In this document: piece by piece, positions 39,201 through 54,096 of the stretch
How positions within the stretch are numbered: the first letter of the stretch is position 1
Layout of the letters: each line of letters begins with the position of its first letter
Source of the DNA: Channa striata
Lineage: Eukaryota; Chordata; Actinopteri; Anabantiformes; Channidae
Direction: 5' to 3'
DNA length: 64,000 bases
Assembly (NCBI GenBank): GCA_033026295.1
Contig: CM065176.1
Span: 10,395,945 to 10,459,944, forward strand
Translations under genes and position numbers: made by a program
The notes under the pieces: generated by a model
Told to the model about the DNA's origin: nothing
What the model saw: only the letters and a program-made list of their open reading frames with translations
The model's database searches: none

Positions 39201-42200
39201 TGGGCTCTGAGAAAGGAGCCAAGACAGTTTCGTCACCTCTCACCCGATGCAGCACAGAACAAAAGTGATAGTTGGATGCAAAGAATTTCAAATCAACATC
39301 AGCTATGCATTCACAGTATTAAAACTCTAAAAATGCTGACGCCTTTGTGCTCCCTGTGCCCCGCACTATGTGTACATTAATTTATACATACAGATGAGTT
39401 CAGATTAGTTTCAGCTTCTTTCAATCAAACCTGCTGGTTTTGTGGTTGGTCTTTTGCTCTTTTCGCAGACGGAGAAATCTGCGGTAAAAAACACAGATGT
39501 TCCTAAAATTTGTGCATTTGACTTCAGAATGTAATGCTTCTTTTTACAGTTGTTGCACTTAATATTGCAGTTAATATACTGCTGTGATTCAATTTAATAT
39601 TATTCACTTACTTACAAAACTAATCACCGCTTAGGTTTCTCTGTCAAGACATGGTCATTTTTAAAAGCGTTTAGCTATTTTAAATCTTTGGAAGTGCTCC
39701 ACTCTCAGTACTAGACTATGCACATTGTGTCCAGTGCTGATAGGACTTATGTTTGCAAAAATGTTGTTCATAGTGAAAAAAAATCAGTTATCTGTCCATT
39801 TGTTTAGCTAATAGGTAATTATAGTTCGCTGGAAAAATCATATTGATATAATTTAATAGTATAATATAAATTTAAGGTAATAATTTCACAATAATCCTGA
39901 AAGAAAAATAAATTGTGTTTTTCACGTCAACACAGGTGTTTTCTTGTACAATCTGTGGTTTGCTACGACCCCTTGTTTCAAGTTTTCCGTTTGAGGTCAT
40001 GACACTTTTGTTTTTGGAATGAACAACTGTTGGCATCGACAAAAGGAACTGATGGCTTTAGACGCAAACGATCTCGATGAATTGGAAAGTTAGGAACCGT
40101 CTCCCGATTCCCACTGAGAAAATGCTGCGTACAGGATAATACACCGTTACTGTGAACATACCTGTCGTCTTAAAGCGTGGCCAGTCTGTCTGGTTTTATA
40201 TCCGTGTCCATCTCTGCCGGAGACTGCCTCAATTCCTCTGCAGCAGGCTCAGTGTTGATTAGGTCAAATTGAACACCAAGCAGGTCGGGGATGATTGGCA
40301 GTTCACTGTTTGCTTGTTCTGTTTGCCAGCTGCCCCATATCACACCCCATCAGTAGTAATCAGCCTGGACAGAAAACTCAGGCCTAATATGGATGATAGC
40401 CCCCTGTTCTATATTCATCTTTTTCCTCCTCACTGTGGTAGAAAAGGTACAGAGTAATACATTTTCTTGCTCAGACAGCTAAAAAATTCAGTGTCTCTTC
40501 AACAAAGGGAGATCGTGGCATAGCGCTGGACTGTTGTCTGCTGTTTGTCTTTGCTGTCTGTCCCAATGTTCATCTCATCGTTTCCACTAACCCGACCCGT
40601 GTCTTGTTTAGGCCCCACTTATAATGATTAAAGTCACTTTTACTTATCTTTCTACAGAGGATTTTTTCCTAAGGCTGTAACAAAGCACCTGTCAGACAGC
40701 AGCAAAGATCGCAAAGCCATAAAAGACGGCTTAGACTTTGTTTTGTCTCTCTCAACCATTCAACCCAACACAAATCCTGTTCACGATCAGTCAACCAAAT
40801 ATTTTCATATATTTCTAAGGCAGGGTAGACACCAATAATGCTGCAGCCATTAAACTCTAGATTCGACTTTTAATTTACCTGTGGGTCATTTGGCGCGTGA
40901 AGCATCAGACCAGTAATTACTAAGACAAATAAATAATACAAAGTGAAAAAACGTCACATAAAAGTTCCCTCGGATCTATTACTGCTCTCTGATTTATAGA
41001 ATATTAAAGTGATCAAATGAGTTTAGTCCACATACCGAAAATATGTGTAAATAATTAATGCTTTTTTAGCTTTGATAGCATGAGACAGGACATTTTGATA
41101 ACCTGAGGCACGAGTGCCCAAAAATGACAACAGACACAAAGCTGTTCGGACCACTATTGATCCCAAGAGAGATTGCTGAGCTGCTCGCAGTGTCTCCTGA
41201 TGCCTTTTGTATTGATGTGGAGTCAAACGTGATAGAAATCCTACCACCTTGTCATGGACCTGTATCAATAAATTGCACGCTGGTGTACATGCACCTCATG
41301 ACTGCACATACGCATACACACGATCCGAGCAGCCCATATGTTTCCATACAGTGGACTTCTCTCAGGCATTACTGTCACACTAAAATCCATGCTTTATTAG
41401 TAGGTATTCCAAACAATAATTGATCATCTTCTCTCTTTTCTCTATCAGCCGTCTGCTGTTTTTCCCCTCACCGTCAGTCAATCTCTCCCCTTCTCTCTTC
41501 CTCCCTTTCTTCTTCTCTTTTGTGTCTTATTGTCTCCCTGCCATACTCATCTCTGCACCATTAATCTTCCAACCAATGAATTGGAGCCACTGACTCTATC
41601 ACTCCTATTATCGACTGCAGCCGTCCCTTGTTTATGTTCTATTTTTCTCCCTCTCTTCCTCAGTCAGCCTTTCTGCTGTTGTTCCATTGACCGGCATGTA
41701 ATTTCTTACATGAATAATGCAAGCGGCACGACAAAAATAGTTGCACTCCTTCTTTCTCTTGGCTGGGATTTGTTCTGCAATAGTTTTAACTGAATGCACT
41801 TGGGCTGATTTCTATTCAGCACTGCCAGCTACTTTGTTAAAAGGCAGAGGGATTTGGATGTAAAGGTATCGGGGCACCCAAAGCCGCATTCTTAGCGAAA
41901 TAGACTAAAACGGCTCATTGTTAGATCAGGGTGGAGATTTATTTAACCTCTCCCAGGACAATATATTAGACGACATTCAGAGCGGCCACATCTGGCAGCA
42001 TAGGCTGGGAGAACAAATAATTTCAGTTTCCAGCAGTGTTTGCTGATGTGCCAGTGTTAGATGTATATCAAAATCTCCAGTTTTCATTGGACAGCTTTCC
42101 AAGCTTTACAAAACAATGGGCTCAATTTCAAAATGTACCAAATGATCTCAGATTAAAGAAAATGAGCATCTTTGTAGGCACTAATTGTCGTATTTACCTG

Positions 42201-45200
42201 TGCAGTAAGTACATAGAATTTGATTGAAGGCAGCCTTTGGTCGGGCTGTGGTTATTTGCTGAATTTTAAACATCTTAGCGCGTACAGCAGTAAAATCACT
42301 GTACAGCACTGATCTTTCATTGTGAGGAACAATACCTACTCATTAGAGACCTGTGTTCGTGTGCCAATGGCTGACTTGCATCTCTCCCTTTCTTTTCCTT
42401 GAGCCTCCTAAAATCTTTTCTTTGAAATGCAGAACAATGCCGAAGTGATTAAACTGTGACAGGGCACCATAAAGAAGAACACATTATTGTTGTCTATGCC
42501 ATGTCTTGTTTCATACAGGTTTGTTTTGGCGAATCTGGCGTTGCCATGGTGAGTGTTTTGGGAGTGAAAGTCCATGTGCACATGGGTCACATTGAAAACA
42601 TTTCTAATAACCACCTTGAGTCTTGTAGCACTCCTTTCCCCATGATAGAACCCAAGGACTCACATGAACACACTTTTGAATTCCCATGCAACTCTTGTAA
42701 AGGTAATTCTGTTATTTTCTGCTTCCCTGTCTTGATATGGCACCATTGGTTCTCCAAGGTAGAAACTATAAAAATAAAAAATAGTGAGCCGCATCATTAC
42801 CGTCTGTATATGACTTCTTCTCTCTGTAATCGGCAGAACGTTTGGAAAATCACCTCTATGCTCTGTGCTCTGCTGACTTTGTTAACAACAGGTGCTTGCA
42901 CGTCGGCTTGTGAAACGCTGCACTGTTCCTTTCACATTTGTCATTATTGTTAAGTCCAAACAATTATTATAAAGCATCAGCATGTTAAGAGTCGCGTTGG
43001 AGTCGGGCCACACTACATTCCTATGTTTTGGGGGTTTTTGTACTCTTCCCGGATAACTGCGAATCCAGTGTATCGCCAGAGTTGCGAAGTAAAAATTCAT
43101 CCTTTCAGTTGTAGCTGCAGTCACGTCACATACAGAGCCGCAGAGAGTGTGTAATACTTCACATGGCTTTGTGGTGCTCTGTGCTTTGAAACCAAGCAGA
43201 CACTGGTCTGTTCAGTAACGGGAGGTGGGAAAGGGATTCTGGCAGTCTGCAGTCACTTCAGACTTTCTGTGTGCCAGAAGGATTTCTGAGCACCAGACTG
43301 GTCCAACGCACTGTGCACTACTTATCAAAGTTTGTCTCTCAGCGGTTTTCTTCTTAATTGCTCCATTGGTCACTTTTTCTCTCTTTTGTTTTTTATGTTT
43401 GTTCCTTTGTCTTGTGTTATGTTGTTTATAATTCACCTCCAGTGCTGCTACTTTTTATGTCTTCATTCTATTTTTCTTTCCCCTCCCTTTATTTTTTTAA
43501 TTATTATTTCAAGCACATGCATCAACATCACCACTGGTGTTAGAGCCTTTTGGCTATAGCACATTCCTAACAACTTTTATCTTTAACAAACTATTTTTTT
43601 TCTCTCTTTGGTTATTATCATGACCAAGTGCCATCCTGTCACATTGATGATATGTCTGTTCAGGGAGATGTGCTGTCACTTTCTTATCCAACATTGTCTG
43701 ATGTGTTCTAAGTATCTGTTTGCAGTATGGTAATCGTGCTATAATTTAGAAACATTATCATAACAGCTGAGATCGGGAAAACATCACAGTTTTTCTTCTG
43801 GGTGATGACTCATTGCCTTCAGGCATTGCTGCAGTAAATGTCACCAGACCATCTTTGCCTATGGCTACACATTTGAATATGAGAGCAATGAGCATGCAGT
43901 GACCAGGAGCCGCAGCAAGACTAAGTGATGAATAATGGGACGGAGTATATTATTATTATTTTGGCACTAATTACTATGTATGTCTTAGTAGTGATTAACA
44001 TGAACGAGGATTTGAGGATAATGTAATTATTTCACTCTGCTTTTTAACTTACCTATTGTAGGTCACCGGTAATGAGACTAGTGGACTTTGGGGAGCCGTC
44101 TAAGCAGAGCTCATTCACGGGGTTATGAGGAGGATTGGGGGGCGGGGAAGAGATGTGTGAAATGAACACCGGATCCCTGCTCTGCTCTTTCTCCCACGTT
44201 CCTCTCTCTCTCTTGCACAAAGTCTCCCCTCTCCCTGCAGACTTGCGCTTGTTTGTCTTTAATAAGGGAGATTAATTAAGCTCATTGGTATTCTAGGACA
44301 CTGGCCTGAGCTGTTTCTCTGGGCTGGGATCAGCAAGGTCAAGCATTCGAGCTGAGCGGTGCGAACGTGGGAGCCTGGATGGAAACATCCAGGGGGCTAG
44401 CACTCAGTCAAGTGACATGTTTGGTGGAGAATAGCGAGTCACAGATCAGGCAGCTAATTTATCAATCAACCCTTTTTGAGATTAACAACTGTGACGTGCA
44501 TGTTCATACATGAAACGGTTTATTTTAGACGGAATTAAATGCCACTCTCCGCACTCTCTCGTCTGTGATGAATTGCTGCCGTAGCAGACAAATGCCTGCA
44601 TTGTTACAAACCATCTGTCATTCTGGTTGAGTGAAAGTGAACAAGGTAAATAGGAGTGTAAACTTATGATGGATAGGCAGGCTCATCAGTGTGATCGGTA
44701 TTCGCTGCTTTGCGAAGATGCTTAATACATAAGGCCATCTGACAGGCCCTTTAGCACCAACTTTAATTATCATTGAAACCTGACACATGGCCCACAGTTC
44801 TAGGCGCAGTGCCAGAAGGATGTAGGTCTGCCTGTAAATTCGAGATCATAACTCTGAAATAAGAAATCTTGCAAAATGTTATTGCGTGCAAGTATTTTCT
44901 AGACACGGGAATGACAAAATGTTGCTAAAGTGTAAAGTAGATAACCACAGAAAAAACAAGATGATGAACGATGTACTGTATTACAACTTCAAGTCAATGA
45001 GTTTAACTGCACATTTTAGTATTGCCTTGATAAGCAAACATGGACTTGGGCTGAGCTGAGGCAGCGTTTCAGGATAGTGGTGCCTGTGAGAGTTGCAGCC
45101 CAAACTGTAGTAGTGGTTTTGCTTGGGGTCTTTTAGGGTTGGCGGTGTTTCTTTCTAAAATGCTGCTTCTTTAAATGACTGACCATGTATATAAATCTTC

Positions 45201-48200
45201 ACTTTCCTTCCAAACGTCATGGCACCTGATCTAATAGTGAAAGGGGATTAGTTGGCGAGGGAATCGCCTGTCACCGGCAACAACAAAAAGCTCTTGGCTC
45301 TTGATTTTCTCACTATGGGCAAACAATATATCAGAGAGTCCAGGGTCTAAATATTACTATAACTGCAGAGCGACACCAAACAGAAAAACAATGCTTCATA
45401 CAGGCTAAGTTTTAATTAAAAACTGGGACATGTCATCATGATAGACTTTATATTTATTGGAATGATATTTCTTCATTTTTATGAAAGTTTCTATAATAGG
45501 CTAATAAAAGTTTAAGACTGCAGTGTTACCTATTAACTAAAAAACTTGTTTGGCTGCAGGTGTTGAAATCTATTTTCCCACTCGTACTTGCCACTGAGTC
45601 CTGTCTCGCAATGTTCTTCTGCTGTCGTTGTTTCGTGCCAGATGTCAGCTGACGCAATACTAAAGTTGTGTCCTTCACCAGAGTGTTTGTGTGTCACGCC
45701 GTGTTTTAAGTGTTTGTGAACCTGTGGGTGCGCACAAACATCAGGCACTTTACGCTCCTCTGGTGGCAGGCTGGAGGGAGCCTGTTGTCACATTTTTTCA
45801 TCATTACCTTCCCTGCCCTCCTTCATCTCGCTCCCTTGGAAGTTAAAAAAGTAATCAAAGGCCTGGCATCTGACAGCTCTGTCTCTTTGCCTCTTCAACT
45901 GCTCTAAAAATGTATTTTTTCTCCCGATTCTTTTGCAAACACTGGTGCCTTCCCTGACAAAAGCCCTCGTTTTAGGGGTGCTGAAAACCTCTCCAGCTTG
46001 TCTCAGAAGAGGTATGCCTCCTTGTGACATCCCTGCTAAATGGGGGATGCATGCCAGTCATTGAACAGCTCTGTGACTCTGTTCTTCCTATGGGAGCCCA
46101 GCAGCATTTTTCAGCCTTTTGTGTCTCCTCGTATCTTGAGAGCCTGTGTTTTCCTCTGCGCTGTCCTGCTCATCACATCATCACACCGCAGCATTAACAG
46201 AGAAAGAACCCTACGCTGTTTGTCTGGCCGGCGCACTGAGCTAAATCCTTGATCGGCGGGTTGAGTTCAGGTTCCACGGAGGGGAAATCTCAGCTGGCTG
46301 GTTAAATGGTGTAAGTTTAGGACGAGGCGTTTGATCTGTGAAACGCTGGATTAGGAGTGAATAGTGAATAGGAGATTCCACAGGGTCTTAATAGTAGACT
46401 TCCCTGTTTTCTTGGCCTGCTTATTTCATACGTTCACGTGTGTGTCTGTGTGACATATGAAACTCTCAGCTGTGTTTGTAATGCGTGGTGTATGATGCTT
46501 GATGCTTCCATGAATCATAAAATTATAAATTGCTAGTTTATCTTACATATCAATTATGCAGCTTATGGAGATGAGTAATACCTCAGGTTGGTGGATGGAT
46601 TGATTTATGCAGAGATGGATGGATGATTTTAGGCTTTAGCCACAAGAGTTTTACATTGTTTATTCATTTATCTTTTGCTGTCATCTGTGACTTTTTTTTG
46701 GATAAAAACAAATAAGCGTGTCCTTGTTTATGCTCTGTTTTTTTAAAGGATGATGACCCGATCACAGGAGGGGCTGATGGCAGACACCATATTCGCATCC
46801 GGAAGTTCCTCAACCAGCAACACAAGAAATTGCCATGGAAACCAGAGGTAATAAGATTTTGTTCCCTCCTTCTCAGGCTTGGTCTTTGTCATCTTCCTTT
46901 TGGCCCCTGTTTTCCATCTTACACATAAGGGTCATTATGTTGAGGTTCCTTAATGTGTGATTCAACCAAACAACTCACACACTTACACCAAACTTTCATC
47001 ATCGTTAACCTTTGTGGAAACGATTTTATTAACAGTACTTCAGTTTTGATTTCCCAATTGATTTCCCACTTGATGATGCCCGTGTCTTACTCACATTTTC
47101 TCACAACTGTGTTCAGGATCCGCTGACATATTTGAAGTCTATCCAGTTACTTTGAACAGAAGAACAAAATGTACCTTATGGCAGTGACCATAAATTACTG
47201 AGTAAGAATAATAATATGTCATCCCAAACTATTAGCGGGTTATATTTAAAGCCACCTATGACCAGAGGATTACAAGTTGATGTGATTCATCCTAATTTTT
47301 CAGCTCACTTACTGATGTATTTTACCCACCCTACAGTATGTAACAAAAGGGAGCAGAGGACCGAGCAATTAAGCTGTGAATTTGTGATAAGGAAAGTAGC
47401 TCTAGATTTGTAACCTGTTCGGCAGAGTTTAATTAAAGGATTTTGTGTATCTTTGCAAATGTGTGTGTGTGCCTGTGTGTGATTTCGCAAGCTTAATCTG
47501 TGAAATATGATTTATTAGTTGTACTTTACCCGAGGTTAAATTTAACTATCTCTGGTGAGCACCACGGTATGCAGTTATGGGGAAAACTATAGAGACAAGT
47601 TATTTTCAAGTATGACTTTGCCCACATACTGCTATTTTATTACTGCATTTTCATCATTCACTGGCCTCTGCTCAGCCTTTGTGTAGCCTCTACAAAGTGT
47701 TCTGCATCTAATCTTCATCACAAGGCAGCTTCACTTCTTTGATAAACACACTATGGGTCTGACAGTGTTATAGAAGATGCTATTAAGTTATATAATCTTA
47801 TGAAAGTTTATGAAAGTTACTTCAGCAGATTGTCCAGACTGAGCAGTCTAAATGACTTCTTTCAGCAACACAATATGTCCAACACAACATATACAGTATG
47901 TTGTCAATTGCACTTACATACACACACATGCTTTTGTTTTCTATTGTTGTCTTTAGAGCAACAAGCGATGGCAATTAAATTGCTGCGCATGACAAACGTT
48001 GTTGTTTGGCTTTGTCGGTTGTCACATGTGGATAGCTTCTGCTTTTAATGTAAACTGGCCAGAAACATAATTTGTCTGAATATTGAGTTACCTGAATCTA
48101 AATTATGCTTTTGGCAGACATGGTGATAGTTACAAAATGAGAAGTTGTGTTACTATGAAACAGCCAAGCTAGGACCACAGCCAGACAAGCCATCTGAATC

Positions 48201-51200
48201 TGGACCCTGTGGACTAATTGCACAAATATAAAAGGATTTTATGGTCTGACCACAGCGGGATGTTTTATTGTTAACACGAACATATTTTTTTTGCTTTGTG
48301 GTTGATAATTATCTATGTAATTCCGTGTAAACCATAGGACAGACACGTAGTTGATTCCATTGACCAAACATAATATCTTATTCATGGTTTGGTTCGGAAA
48401 AGTGACGCAGCCTTAGAAGATAAAATCTGTTTTAAACATCTAAGCCAACTACGTCTCGCATGAGGCAAGACGAGTATCAAAGCTCACTTGTAGAAGTCAA
48501 CATGCCATTTCTTTAACTAATTTCCATCCTACTCATAAAGCAACATGCCATTTAGTTTCTGTAAATATTCAGTGAATATGCCGTGAACACATCTCTATAA
48601 ACTTGGATCCTCAAACAACTCTTTGCCTCTTTTATCTCAGACTTTTGCTACAGTATGTTAAGCCTGAGCCAAGTCTGTCAGAATCCATGAAGTGCAGCAG
48701 CTCCTCTTATGCTTTCCTCACTAGCTATCTGTCCTAATTACCAGAACTAACTTGTTTTCCTGGTGCACAGCCAAGATGGCAGAGGTCTGAGGGGCCACTG
48801 AGCTGGCACCGGAGGAGGCGTATAGACTCAGGCTGGTGGACATAGAGTGGTGCCATATGCCAGCTGTCACAGACTGGCAGAGGTCACACGGGCATCCACA
48901 GGAATTCAGACTGTTGTGCGCAAGCAGAAAGAAAGAATGCTGCCTTTATTACAGTATTTTTGGAATAAAATGCCATGTTTCTGACCTGTGGTAGTTTTAG
49001 CTGGTTGTTTTCAGGAAGCCCTGGTGACTTAAGGAGGATCCCTGGTCAGTGGACTCATTCAGACATGACTATGAATTAGCATATGGATGTAGGGTTAAAA
49101 TACTTCATACTTCAAGGACACCAGCAGGTCAAGGACACTGTTACGGGATAGAGATCCCTTTTGAAGAGTTGACCAATAGCCAGGTGTAACAGAATAAAAA
49201 TATTTCAAGCAATGTTAACACATATCCATAGAAAATTTGGACTATATTTTATTTAGTCAAGAGCTGAAAGAAAGCCAAGTTTTGTCATGGAAACTTTAAA
49301 TTCCCATGACAAAATTTCTGTCTTTCTTTAAAGATTTCTTTAAATGTCACTTATCCATGTGAGAGCGAGCACAGATTTACCCTGAAGACAAGGCATCATC
49401 CTACATGTATTGCAAAGATATTTATCAGTATTTCAGAAGGTGGACAGCGGGTTGAAGGATGCGTGTGTGTCTCTTTATGTGCCCAGCCCACTATATCCCC
49501 ACTATAAGGGGAAGTGAGGAAGATAATTTGCCACAGCGCAGACATACAACTCAGGTAGGAGCAGTTGTCACAGCACACGGACTCTTGCAGTGACAGGACT
49601 GACGGAGAATTGAGATCTTGTTTCTAGTCCCTGACCCTCCAGCCATTATTCAGTAACATGTGAGAGGCTGTGGGAGGACGGGGAAGGGTGATATTTGTCT
49701 GTCCTGAGCGTTCCCTCAGCCAGCCTATCTGCCCTCTGTCTGTAAAATGATAAACAATCACAAAGAAAAACCAAGAGTGTGATTTTTCTTAAAGACCAAT
49801 TATTACAGTTGGGTGAGTGATCGACAGGTTTTTGCAAGAGGTGAAAGAAAAATCTGCTTATTCTTTGACTTCCATTGCAGCCATGTTCATCCCTCTCATG
49901 TTATATATGCCTGGTATGACAGGATACACGTAATTGTAGGACAGATGGCAGATTACACAACCCCTATTACAGTAGTTGCCGAGGCTGGATTCTAGATCGT
50001 ATGAACCTTGTCTTTCATTTTTTGCTGCTCTCCTCTGTGTGAAATGAGTTCTCATTATCTCCCCCCATATAATCTCTTCTTTCAAACCTCTGTACCTTTG
50101 AAAACCCACTTTTCCTTGCTGGGCATACCTACTTATCCCACTTTTTTTGGTTCACAAATTGCCAGAGAAAGATGAGATAGGAAGGGAGAAATCTAAAGGT
50201 TCTCTACAAATTCACATACATTTGATAAAACTGCATTATATGTCTTAGGAATTAACAGTCTCACATATATTATTAGTTTATTCAGTCAGCACTTACATTT
50301 CTACATAGCAGCTCAGTAAAACTACAATACTGTGTTATGACATAATATCCATGAGCCCCCATATGCCCTTTGGGAAGGATTGTATGTACAGCACCCTTAT
50401 GTCCCTTTGCTAGGAACATCATGTCTCACTTTTCTTATCCGAAGGGAATTTACTGTGTCAGTTGGTGTGATTGTTCGTCAGTGGGCGCACCGAGCGGCCA
50501 TTTGTCAGTGCCTTGCTGCCAGCAGGATCACAGAAGGCTGCACCAGATTTCACGAAAGGGAGACAGCCTCCTGTTGGAAAGAGAGAAGGAAAAGCGAATC
50601 GGATCTGTGCTTCGGTTGATAGTGTGACCAGATGAGCGAGAGAGAGAGAGAGGAGATACTGGAGAGCGGTGGAGATTGAGATACCTGTGCTCTAAGACAA
50701 GCTTACAGGAATGTGAACACTGTAACAATGTGTGGTTTTAGGAAGATAGGCAAGACAGGAACATCGCGCAGCCTCTCTTAGCCTAAACGGTGTACTGCAC
50801 AATCTCAGAGTCTTCATCAGTCAGTTTTCTTTCTGTGCACCTGCCGTTCTTTCATCTGTGTTTCTTTTCACTTTTCTTGGCTCATTGCTCATATTTGACA
50901 GATGGCATTAATTACTTCTCTCCACCCCCAACCCAACTCTCATTTAATGTCACTCAGAGCTGTACAGGTGCTCTGCTGCTGTGGTAATCTGAGGCTGCAT
51001 ATAGGCTGGTTGTTGGGACAACCTCTGGAGAGCGATAACAGGTGGAGGAAGATAAAGATGACAAAGGCAGACGACTGTAGGGGACAGAAACAGATTACGG
51101 TACTTGTAGATGGCCAAGCTCTGACTAATTAGTTTCCCTGTCAATTTCAAATATTTTGGAATCAAAGTAATGTACAGTTTTGTTTCCAAGCCAAAAATGG

Positions 51201-54018
51201 CAATGTTTGCAATGCTTTATGCTATACCTGCACTTTGAGGATTTATAGTGTATTTAAGGTATTTAATAATCCTATGGGAAGTTTTTTCCACATGCTAAAG
51301 TGTATTCTTAAATAGTAAAACACAGTAGACTGTCCTTATCGAATTGACAAAGACAAAATGAGGTGGACGATTCTTTCTATGATGTAACATTTTAATCATT
51401 ATAATATCAGTTACAGTTCACGTATTAAGGATTCCATTTTCACTAATACCAGAATCATCCTTGATTGTTGCTGGCTCAGCTTATGAAATGAATACTTTTC
51501 ATAATCTGCAGCATTTCTGTTCAGATGTGGCTGTTTATCCCCCTTTAATATACAGAAATGTGTTTTCACAGTCTGAGAGTCACTATATAATGGCACTGCT
51601 TGTCATGAACTCACCTGCTGTTAAAAAAACAACGCAGAAGATTCGAAATTCAGGTGTATGGTTTATTTTATAAATCTTCGGAGTGAGTGAAATCGGTACT
51701 TCATGAAAATGTAAAATAGAAAATATTTGTATAAATAACCATGGATTGAACATTGGCTTAAGTATGAGTAAGAATGACTCCAATAATTGGTGCATGTTGC
51801 TGCTAGTTCAGCAGCAGTAAAACATCAATATTACCAGTGTGGTCCCACTAACCCTGGTTTTGCCTGGTGGTCGCAGCAGTTAGCTCAGCAAACAGCCACT
51901 TTGTGCCTCTGACTGCTGCCTCAGCACTACAGGCTAAGTGAACAAGTTACATCTGGCACAACCTTATCTTTAGAACGGGAGAGTTTGTGATCAATAAGCA
52001 GAGCTAGTTTGATCTAAACACTTGTCATGCAGCTGTTATCTGTAGTCTCTTTAGCCGATAGTTATAATGGGTGCAAGTAGAGGCAACATTACTCTGAACT
52101 TCGCTGTCTGGGGCTTAGACTACTAGTCCATGGGGGCAGGATGGCACAGAAATCCGTTCCTGCTTTTGGACTAATGTGGGCATCACTTTATCCCATGCTC
52201 CAAATTGAGGAATCAACAGAGAGACAGGAGAGCTAACAGCTGACAGCTGAGCTCAGAGAAACGGAAAACAGAGAGTGGAGACATTGACGGCATTTGGCAA
52301 CGTACAACCAAGATGGAAGGGCAGAAATTCCGAGGTCAGAGGAGAGGGTGGACAACATTAGGGATAATGGGATCTGAAGGCTTTGAGTGAGAAGAGGCAG
52401 AAGCAGCACTCGTAGGGGAGAAACTGAGTAACACCAACGAGGCAAAGAAGCAAAGTGACAACCGAGGGGTGAACTCACGACGGAGAGGGAGGAGGAAGCG
52501 TAACTTCCCTCTACGTCCACGTCTCGTGTTCAGGCCTGAGCACAGGCAGATCTCTCGCAGCACTGTCACCCACGAAACAGAGCCAATTATACACAAGTGC
52601 CCCCAGCAGAAAGCCGACTCTACAGCCTGTGGCTTCTCCAGGGATACACAGAGATATGTGTGTGAATAATTAGAGACTTTTAAAGCTGCCCGCTTTTTGC
52701 TATTTGACAAGAGGAGGGGTTAGGAGGGGGCCAGGCCAAAAAGGGGTTGCTTTTAAAACCCACAGGAAATCTATTAAAAGCTTTACATAAGGCATATTTA
52801 CACATGGACTAACCCGTCTGCTAAATCCCTCCAACCTTGCCATGCCTCTCCCCTCTCGCTTTCTGCCACTGGCTTTCTAAACGTCCGACAGTCTAATTCG
52901 TCTGTCTGACTCCCCGCTTTTCTTTGATTTGATTGTGTCGACCCCACAAAGCCAACGCTTTGCCTTGCTGCTTTTCATTTGCATCGTTCATTCCACATGT
53001 AAGGGAAAAAGAGTCGGATATGTGTACGTAAATGTCTCAGAGCTAATATCAGGAGTCCCACTGTTTAGACTGACATGTTTGCACAACAAAAATACCTCAT
53101 GCTTAATGCATGAGCTGTAATTGCTGCGCCGCCGTCAACGTGCAGGGCACTTAGTCGACCTCACGGAGCCGGGAGAGAAAGAAAAAGAACCACTTCGGGT
53201 CAGGCCATCTGTTAGAATGCCTGTGTGTTACTGAAGAAGCATGACACGCTCTGTCAACGTCTCCCTGCTTTATATGTAGACGCGGATGCAGAGCAGCAGG
53301 TAGAGAGGTGTTTACCTGGAAAGGCATTTCTGTCTCACCTCTCTGATGAAAGGACGACCCTGTTCGTGGCTCTGTTTTTTTTATCCTCCACTCCTGATTG
53401 AGTGGTTTGGCAGCTCACACTTGTTGACTACAGAGCTTCGGAAGCAGCCACTCTCCCCTCAGAAAGGCCACCTAAATCAAATGAGATGCGGCGAAAAGCA
53501 TTGAAGCCAGATACAGCTTTGATCCAATGAGGGAACCTCACGGCGCCATTTCGTACTGATTTGGAGAGAGCCGGATTTCTGCTCACGTTCTGTGTGATGT
53601 AGTAAATGTCTGTGGCAACGTTACAGTGGCAGCCTGCTGGGACGGCTGTCACACATCAAAGGATGGCGTTTGTGTGTACTGTATGTGAAAGTGTGTTGGT
53701 GCCGTACATGTGGTTGATCGTCTATTGAGAGAGGTTAGACTCAACAGATCATTACATCTCTAAGATAACTTTAATAGTTGAGGGTAAGCTGAACCGTGCA
53801 TGTGTGCGCACCCGTGGATCTGAGTGTGCACGTACAGTGGTTGCATCACTATCCCCGACTGGTTGTTCTTTGCGTCGGGGTGTCACGTTGAGTGTCTCAT
53901 GTATCACATCATGTTGAAGAAATGATCACGTGTTGTCGTCTGTGTTTTGCATTAAAGAGTGTTTAACATTGTACGTGATCCAAACCCACTGCACAAGTCA
54001 TTAATCATGTCTTCACAT

Positions 54019-54096
<78 letters not shown>

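Larger units (their letters stand above)
20250..46748 (+). other. b4galnt4 intron, 26.5 kb
   Basis: Bounded by gtgagt and aaag splice signals, phase 0. The proteins I recall have about 30 residues between the flanking coding segments, so no missing exon is required. Contents: a GTTT tract (21516), a 15-T run (22664), TG/CA repeats (23505, 35233, 36248), an 18-bp perfect hairpin (31579) and a candidate conserved non-coding block around 26980-27190. Otherwise unremarkable AT-rich sequence. Open frames such as 30381-30875 (minus strand) and 42456-42953 have no recognisable domain. Confidence 0.9.

Noticed and set aside
42456..42953. 165-residue open frame, plus strand
   Set aside because: Mixed composition but no motif, no compatible splice sites recognised, and an intronic position within b4galnt4.
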